Part shown: one piece after another, positions 5,697 through 10,501 of the stretch
Layout: every line of letters starts with the position of its first letter
Position numbering within the stretch: the stretch's first letter is position 1
From: Candidatus Omnitrophota bacterium
GTDB lineage: Bacteria; Omnitrophota; Koll11; Gygaellales; Profunditerraquicolaceae
DNA length: 10,501 nucleotides
Reading direction: 5' to 3'
NCBI GenBank assembly: GCA_026387515.1
Contig: JAPLLP010000125.1
Location: 1-10,501, forward strand
Translations under genes and position numbers: made by a program
The notes under the pieces: generated by a model
Databases searched by the model: none
The model's input: the letters and a program-made list of their open reading frames with translations, nothing else
What the model was told of the DNA's origin: nothing

Positions 5697-5724
5697 AATA
5701 TAGCAGAAAGAAAGGATTTGTCAA
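5697..5724 (-). promoter_or_regulatory. Near-consensus sigma70 promoter toward the short recombinase
   Basis: TTGACA (5724 to 5719), a 16-bp spacer and TATATT (5702 to 5697) on the minus strand. The -35 box is perfect and the -10 box has one mismatch. Transcription should start near 5690, the first base of the inverted repeat, and leave a leader of about 240 to 290 bases before the recombinase start. It is the best promoter seen in the window. Confidence 0.7.
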
Positions 5725-5814
5725 GATAATTGTGCTTTTCAAATCTGAGTAAAGCAGTGTTACGTGAATTTAAAGGGGGTGTTTAAGGATAGGGGGGAAA
5801 TTTACTGGACAATA

Positions 5815-8193
5815 TTAGAACAAATCTTCAAATTTTTTCCAATCTTTATTTAATCTTCCGGGAGCATAATCATACTCTTCGGAATTACTATAATACCACA
5901 CTCCATTCTCAAATATTGCTATTCCCCCGATATAGTTTTTGCCAAGATCTTTTAGTTTAATAGAAAGCGCTTTTGCCTTATCTTTCGTGTTCCCTTGGCC
6001 ATTAGGTAATGCCGTATCTCCTGCTTTTGAATCAAATATGCCAATTCTTCCATCCTTGAATCTGATTATCCAATCAGGATAAAACAATCTATACGCCTGC
6101 TCACGGCTATTCCAATATTTTATAGAGTAGTACTCCTTTCCATAATCAGCATTCTTGAACCACCATTTTATATCTTTATCTTTCTTGTCTATATATTCTC
6201 TGAATCTTTTTTCGTTTTGTTTGCCTAAATATTCTTTTAAAAAATAGCTCTTTTCTAGAACGCAAAGCTTAGAACTAACATCTTCATAATCTTCATTGTA
6301 CCAATACTCATCTTGTATGCTGAAAATTGGAGCTTCTCTTTCTTCCTGCAATTTTCTTCTTTCTTCAATAAGTTTTATGAGTAAAGGCTTGTAATCTATT
6401 AAGGCTTGAGTCATTGCCGGCCTAAATTTACTGCTTGCCTCTTTTTTTATATCATTAACAAAAACACGATAATAATAATCGCAGTCATCACTCAATATGC
6501 TCTTTAGCCATACTCTAATCGCTGATTTCAGAGGCCCCCATGATCTTGCTATGTTGGTTATCTTCGCATCTTCTTCTGTTTGCTCTTTCAGTATTTTATA
6601 ACAATAGTAATTGAAGGTTTTTTCAATATCGTTTCTTGACATTTGAAGCTTTATGTCTTTGCCTGCTTTTTTGAATTCATATCCCAATTGATCAAAATCT
6701 TGGAATTTGGCATCAACAATAATTTGATTTTCGATTGTAGGTTTTAAATCTATTCCGAACTCTGAAAGTTTTTTAGAAGCCTTACCCATCAACACATCGT
6801 CTTCTTTTATTCCAAAATGCTTATTCATAGACTTAAGAAAGCTCATTTGGAATTTAGCAGAATTACTCAAGTCTCCATATTCCAATCTTGATACATAGGC
6901 AGCCTCTAGCCTGATATTTTCAATGCCTCTCTTTTTCTGTGCAACATAAATCTCTTGTTTATTTGGCGATATTTCATTCCATTTTGCATTTACTTTATTT
7001 CTTTCATAATTAGTAAATAGAAATCCTGTTCTTAGCAGAGAGTAATTTTTATAGTCCTCTTTTTGATTTGGCTCTGGCATTCGCAATATTCTGCCAACAG
7101 TTTGAATATAAAATGTATCCGAATTAATTTCCCTAAACATAACTAATATATGTGCTCTTGGGCAATCCCATCCGGTACCTGCTGCTAGCTTGAATAATAA
7201 AAATTCATGCTCGTCATCGTTTTCTTCTAAAAACTCTGGCCTTGGATGGTCATCAAACCACTTAGCAATTTTGCCTTCTTGAATACCTTTTTTGATCAAA
7301 AGATTAGTTACAATTTCCTCTTTTGTTTTTTGTCCGAGGTCAACAAGCTCTCTATCATCGTTGGGCAACTGAATAAGCACTAAAGGATTTATGTTTTTTC
7401 TTAATTTTTTATATGCTTCAATAATTTCATTTCTTTTGCTTAACCCTAAATCTATAAGAACTTCGTCTAAGTCTTCGGATTTATATTTCTTTAAATCTTC
7501 TTCTGTTTGGACAAGAATTTTTTCTTTAATCAAGCCCTCATCAATCACTCTATCTCTGGCAACTTCAATAAAACTATTTAAGCGCCGACTTTTAAGTTCT
7601 ATTTCCTCCGCAGGCGTGGCAGTAATATGAATAACTATTTTTGGATTAATGTAGTCAATGACTTGTTGCGCCAGATCATGAGTAACGTGTGTATGCGCCT
7701 CATCTATAACTAAGATGATCTCTCTATTATCTTTATGGGTGTTATCAATAAAATCCTCAAAATAAAGTCCGGTTTCTTTTCTTTGCCCCTCATCTTCCGG
7801 CCGCCTTAAAACTCTGCTTTCAGCTGCTCTTGATACAACTTTTTGCCAATTAAGGAACAAGATATCGTTTTTCTGTAATTTCCCTTTGTTTATGTCTGTG
7901 ACTGTCAAAAGACCGTTTTCTAACGTATTTTCAAAGTATTCCTCGAATTTGTTTTTACTCTGCATAGCAATGTCATCACTAAAAGTAATCCAGATAAATG
8001 CCTTGTCTTCATCCCAATTAGGAAGGTGATTTAATCCTCTGACAAAATGCGCTGCCATGAAAGTTTTACCGCTGCCTGTTGGCGATTTAAAAACTAAAGG
8101 AAGCTGTCTTTCATTTTTCTTCCATACAGCAATAAATGCCTTTGTCAGATCATCTATTGCATCTTTTTGAAATTCTAGCGGGCTAAACATCAT
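5815..8193 (-). CDS. res: Type III restriction enzyme, Res subunit
   Basis: A 792-aa helicase-nuclease. The superfamily 2 motor shows Walker A SPTGSGKT (37 to 44), DEAH (164 to 167), TATP (191 to 194), GTGWDCPRA (339 to 347) and QTVGRILRMPEP (364 to 375). The nuclease is near the C-terminus: PD (706, 707) and DSK (721 to 723), a PD-DxK core where many relatives have ExK. With Mod it cleaves DNA after ATP-dependent communication between two unmethylated sites. It is shorter than the 900 to 1000 residues usual for Res, but all motor and nuclease motifs are present. The start is ATGATG: AGGAG lies 3 bases from the first and 6 from the second, so the second ATG (8190) may be used. It overlaps the end of mod by 8 to 11 bp. 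Confidence 0.93.
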   Translation of the reverse strand: MMFSPLEFQKDAIDDLTKAFIAVWKKNERQLPLVFKSPTGSGKTFMAAHFVRGLNHLPNWDEDKAFIWITFSDDIAMQSKNKFEEYFENTLENGLLTVTDINKGKLQKNDILFLNWQKVVSRAAESRVLRRPEDEGQRKETGLYFEDFIDNTHKDNREIILVIDEAHTHVTHDLAQQVIDYINPKIVIHITATPAEEIELKSRRLNSFIEVARDRVIDEGLIKEKILVQTEEDLKKYKSEDLDEVLIDLGLSKRNEIIEAYKKLRKNINPLVLIQLPNDDRELVDLGQKTKEEIVTNLLIKKGIQEGKIAKWFDDHPRPEFLEENDDEHEFLLFKLAAGTGWDCPRAHILVMFREINSDTFYIQTVGRILRMPEPNQKEDYKNYSLLRTGFLFTNYERNKVNAKWNEISPNKQEIYVAQKKRGIENIRLEAAYVSRLEYGDLSNSAKFQMSFLKSMNKHFGIKEDDVLMGKASKKLSEFGIDLKPTIENQIIVDAKFQDFDQLGYEFKKAGKDIKLQMSRNDIEKTFNYYCYKILKEQTEEDAKITNIARSWGPLKSAIRVWLKSILSDDCDYYYRVFVNDIKKEASSKFRPAMTQALIDYKPLLIKLIEERRKLQEEREAPIFSIQDEYWYNEDYEDVSSKLCVLEKSYFLKEYLGKQNEKRFREYIDKKDKDIKWWFKNADYGKEYYSIKYWNSREQAYRLFYPDWIIRFKDGRIGIFDSKAGDTALPNGQGNTKDKAKALSIKLKDLGKNYIGGIAIFENGVWYYSNSEEYDYAPGRLNKDWKKFEDLF

Positions 8194-10174
8194 ATACTCC
8201 TAAATTGTAAATACTCTTATAAATCTCTAGTATAGGCTGAGGAATAGTTTTCACTCTGATATCTTTAATATGCTCGAAGTTGTCACTAAATTCTTCGTTT
8301 CCCCAGCTAAAAACATAAACTGTTGTTTTCTTTTTTAGTTTCTCTACCATCTCAACAAATTCTTCAAATTTATCTAGCTCTTCTCTAAAATAAACTGCTG
8401 TGTATTTCTCCTTATTCTTATCTTCAAATAGTTGATAATATTTATTTTGTTTAACCAATTCTAGGGTATTTTCTGCAATTGCTAGTAACTCTCCAGCATT
8501 ATGCGCCAATTCCACTTTGTCAGAATCTGTCGCATCCAAAATATTGTTTTTTCCGATAAAAGAAGTTTTGTAATATTTTAGCGAGCCACCTAGCCTGGGC
8601 ATAGCACCTTTAATATCTCTCACTCCAATCACCTTCAAGATTCCATCATCTAATGATTTTTCTATGCTGTTCCATTCTTTGTTTTGTTCGTTTTCTTGCT
8701 CAATTTTATCGATTTTATCTATTATTTCTTGCGAGTCTTCAATGTTTTTGAGAGTGATAATTTCTTCAAATAAAACTTTTTTTTGAGTTCCTGAATATTT
8801 ATAACCATTAATTACTTTTTCAATTCTAGGATAACAAACTTTTTTACAAATTCCTTCTTTATCAAACTCCTTATCTCCTTCTTTATGACCCTGCTTCTCT
8901 AATTTAATTTTTGTTTCTTTATCAACTTCATTATTCGTAACGAGAATACACTGCCTTCTGCCCTTATCTTCATTATTGAGATCCATAACCGCATGCCCAG
9001 TTGTTCCTGAGCCTGCAAAAAAATCTAAGATTAGTGAGTTATTTTTGCCAGCGAGTTTTAGTATTTTCTTTATCAGATAGGTAGTTTTAGGGTATTCAAA
9101 TGGAGATGCTCCTCCAAAAATTTTTTTTAACTCTTCTTTAGCTTTTTCATAATTCAATTCTTTTTCATCCCATATAGACTTATATTTAGTTCCTTTCTCT
9201 TTCTCTTCTCTAATTAGATAGTCTTTTTCAAAAATATCCCAACGACTACCATTAACCAGTCTTCCAAACAATCTATTTTTCTGCTTCTCGAAAAGTTTTC
9301 TACCCCATCTCCATCTGCCATCTTCTCCAGTACTTAATTTTGGGAGAGCAACTTCCTTAAACTGCGCTGTTTTCTCTAGTGACACTTCTCCAGATTTAGG
9401 ATGTATATATACTGGGTAGTATAGATTAGGGACATCAATACGTCTTGAAGCCGCACCTCTTTTCCTAAGTCCCATTTCACGATATCTCATGCCATTTTTG
9501 TCCATTTTAGAATAGTCATTCTTTTGCTCATCTGATAAATCGGCATTCTGAAAACTTGTTAATTTATCGATTTTATTTGCATAAACTAAAACATATTCAT
9601 GTGTTACAGCCACTTCCATTTGCTGTTTGCCTCTAGGATTACTTTTTACTATTATATTTGCAATGAAGTTCTCTGGGAGGAATATTTCATCTAGCAAAAG
9701 CTTAAGTTGTGAGTATTCATTATCGTCAATACTCACAAAAATAACACCTTCATCTTTTAGAAGAGTTCTCGCTAATTCTAACCTTTTTCTCATAAAGGAA
9801 AGCCAATAACTATGCCGAAATGGATGATTGGTCGGCACTTCTGTTCCATCAGGAAATTTATTAATTATTCTTTTATCCTTATATCTGAAGCCATCTGAGC
9901 CAGTATTATATGGGGGATCTATGTATATCACATCAATCTTACCCTTATGAGTGTAATTTAAACAGGTTAAAGCGTGATAGTTATCCCCTTCTATCAGAAT
10001 ATGGATGGGCTTACCATCATCATTTTTTATAGCCAACTCGGGAACTTCTTTGAGAATTGGCAACTTATTTTCTATATCAGGAACATCCATCCATACCAAG
10101 CCATACCTTTGTTTTTTTACGGCTTGTTTAAGTCGCGCGACTTGCTTCTCTAGTTTTAGTGTAGAATTTTCCAT
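8183..10174 (-). CDS. mod: Type III DNA methyltransferase, Mod subunit
   Basis: A 663-aa adenine-N6 methyltransferase that sets the recognition sequence of the type III system. Motif IV is DPPYNTGSD (86 to 94) and the SAM-binding motif I is DFFAGSGTTG (384 to 393), in the order IV then I that marks the beta class. The target recognition domain lies between them (about 180 to 370). Conserved family stretches include NHPFRHSYWLSFMRKRLELA (117 to 136) and GVIFVSIDDNEYSQLK (143 to 158). A Lys/Glu-rich stretch at 420 to 510 is probably coiled coil or Res contact. Its weak ribosome binding site, AAAGGA, spans the stop of the small upstream gene, so translation may be coupled. Two A8 runs lie inside the frame (9128 to 9121 and 8784 to 8777). 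It can methylate without Res, but Res needs Mod. Confidence 0.93.
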   Translation of the reverse strand: MENSTLKLEKQVARLKQAVKKQRYGLVWMDVPDIENKLPILKEVPELAIKNDDGKPIHILIEGDNYHALTCLNYTHKGKIDVIYIDPPYNTGSDGFRYKDKRIINKFPDGTEVPTNHPFRHSYWLSFMRKRLELARTLLKDEGVIFVSIDDNEYSQLKLLLDEIFLPENFIANIIVKSNPRGKQQMEVAVTHEYVLVYANKIDKLTSFQNADLSDEQKNDYSKMDKNGMRYREMGLRKRGAASRRIDVPNLYYPVYIHPKSGEVSLEKTAQFKEVALPKLSTGEDGRWRWGRKLFEKQKNRLFGRLVNGSRWDIFEKDYLIREEKEKGTKYKSIWDEKELNYEKAKEELKKIFGGASPFEYPKTTYLIKKILKLAGKNNSLILDFFAGSGTTGHAVMDLNNEDKGRRQCILVTNNEVDKETKIKLEKQGHKEGDKEFDKEGICKKVCYPRIEKVINGYKYSGTQKKVLFEEIITLKNIEDSQEIIDKIDKIEQENEQNKEWNSIEKSLDDGILKVIGVRDIKGAMPRLGGSLKYYKTSFIGKNNILDATDSDKVELAHNAGELLAIAENTLELVKQNKYYQLFEDKNKEKYTAVYFREELDKFEEFVEMVEKLKKKTTVYVFSWGNEEFSDNFEHIKDIRVKTIPQPILEIYKSIYNLGVYDV
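8197..8201 (-). promoter_or_regulatory. Ribosome binding site of res inside the end of mod
   Basis: AGGAG on the minus strand within the last codons of mod. Its spacing (3 bases to ATG 8193, 6 to ATG 8190) favours the second ATG and shows that res translation depends on ribosomes finishing mod. Confidence 0.6.
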
Positions 10175-10183
10175 CTTTTTGAA

Positions 10184-10381
10184 TTATCCTTTTACTTCTA
10201 TTTCAGTTTTTATTCCAATTTCTTGTAATAATTTGACTCTTTTTTGATGTTCTTCTTCCGTGGTCTCTTTTTCTTGTTCTTTTTCTTTATTTCTTTGTTC
10301 TTGAATCGATTTATTTAATCTTATCTGTCGTCCTCTTATAATATTCGCAATCATCTGCTTTTTTCTACCCATTACTGCCAT
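10184..10381 (-). CDS. Small charged protein upstream of mod, unknown function
   Basis: A 65-aa highly charged protein, starting MAVMGRKKQMIANIIRGRQI. The middle (about 25 to 55) is almost all Lys, Glu, Gln and Arg and should form one long helix or coiled coil; the end is LLQEIGIKTEIEVKG. I do not recognise it. It is a real gene by context: AGAGGTGA lies 7 bases before its ATG, a promoter is predicted just upstream, and mod begins 9 bp after its stop. It could be a regulator or an accessory subunit of the restriction system, but nothing in the sequence shows which. No helix-turn-helix is clear, though the basic N-terminus could bind nucleic acid. Confidence 0.75.
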   Translation of the reverse strand: MAVMGRKKQMIANIIRGRQIRLNKSIQEQRNKEKEQEKETTEEEHQKRVKLLQEIGIKTEIEVKG

Positions 10382-10388
10382 AATTTTA

Positions 10389-10396
10389 TCACCTCT
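10389..10396 (-). promoter_or_regulatory. Strong ribosome binding site of the small gene
   Basis: AGAGGTGA on the minus strand, 7 bases before ATG 10381. It is the strongest ribosome binding site in the restriction operon and supports translation of the 65-aa protein. Confidence 0.75.
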
Positions 10397-10405
10397 TAAA
10401 ATAAC

Positions 10406-10434
10406 ATTATAAATTGCCTTAATAATTTTTCTAA
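10406..10434 (-). promoter_or_regulatory. Candidate promoter of the restriction-modification operon
   Basis: TATAAT (10411 to 10406) is a perfect -10 box on the minus strand, with TTAGAA (10434 to 10429) 17 bp upstream as a weak -35 box. The predicted start near 10399 gives a leader of about 18 bases, just holding the ribosome binding site. The surroundings are very AT-rich, so chance matches are possible. Confidence 0.45.
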
Positions 10435-10501
10435 TTGTTATTTAATGAATATCTTCGCTCAACTATCAACTTCTTCATCCTTAGATTGGTCTATCAAAGG
10501 G

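Larger units (their letters stand above)
5450..5814. other. 365-bp intergenic region between res and the short recombinase
   Basis: No convincing gene. On the minus strand it contains, in order of transcription, a C-rich stretch after the res stop, a near-consensus promoter, a 34-bp inverted repeat at its start point, and a long pyrimidine-rich leader of about 250 bases. A homopurine mirror repeat (GAGAG A5 GAGAG on the plus strand) lies at 5528 to 5542. Two short plus-strand frames (16 codons from 5469 and 38 codons from 5568) lack ribosome binding sites and are not called. Confidence 0.7.

Noticed and set aside
5760..5802. G-rich stretch on the plus strand (G5 and G6 runs) as a possible G-quadruplex.
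   Set aside because: Only two long G runs with one GG between; four runs of three or more are not present without splitting a run.
10459..10500. Minus-strand tail of an upstream gene (PLIDQSKDEEVDS then stop) at the right edge.
   Set aside because: Only 13 open codons, easily expected by chance; cannot be supported without sequence further right.
1..10501. CRISPR arrays, tRNA or rRNA genes, and insertion-sequence terminal repeats.
   Set aside because: None seen by eye on either strand; no regularly spaced long direct repeats and no transposase frame.

Overview
The window looks like a piece of a low-GC genome from a Gram-negative (diderm) bacterium. Four exported proteins support this: three have a lipobox (LAGC or LSGC), and one has a cleavable signal peptide and a C-terminal Phe typical of outer-membrane beta-barrels. 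The lineage cannot be fixed from the sequence alone. All convincing genes lie on the minus strand, so transcription runs from high to low coordinates.

Right part, about 10430 to 5815: a type III restriction-modification operon. A weak sigma70-type promoter and a strong ribosome binding site precede a 65-aa charged protein of unknown role. Then come mod (beta-class adenine methyltransferase) and res (DEAH helicase with a PD-DxK nuclease). The genes are 9 bp apart or overlap slightly, so they are probably translationally coupled. In hand-counted sample lines this region is mostly about 27 to 37% GC. Comparable lines to the left are about 40 to 48%, which suggests a separately acquired island.

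Middle, 5814 to 5450: a 365-bp gap with no convincing gene. It holds a near-consensus promoter (TTGACA, 16 bp, TATATT) pointing left. At its predicted start point begins a 34-bp inverted repeat with two 14-bp arms (one mismatch) and a 6-bp centre. The repeat is followed by a U-rich tract on the minus strand. It could be an intrinsic terminator or attenuator, an operator, or a tyrosine-recombinase core site.

Left part, 5449 to 1: two modules of similar design. Each starts with a tyrosine recombinase gene that is tightly coupled to genes for exported proteins. Module A is a short recombinase lacking the usual N-terminal core-binding domain, followed by two lipoproteins with TolB/WD40-like segments and a PEGA-domain lipoprotein. 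A predicted outer-membrane beta-barrel gene with its own strong ribosome binding site and a terminator comes next. Module B is an XerC/D-like recombinase split into two frames at an A8 run (a perfect A AAA AAA slippery heptamer). Its end overlaps the gene of a membrane-anchored TPR-like protein. A partial winged-helix protein runs off the left edge.

The points most worth checking are whether the split recombinase is a programmed -1 frameshift, a dead gene or a sequencing error; what the 34-bp palindrome at the promoter does; and whether coupling of recombinases to envelope-protein genes recurs in related genomes.
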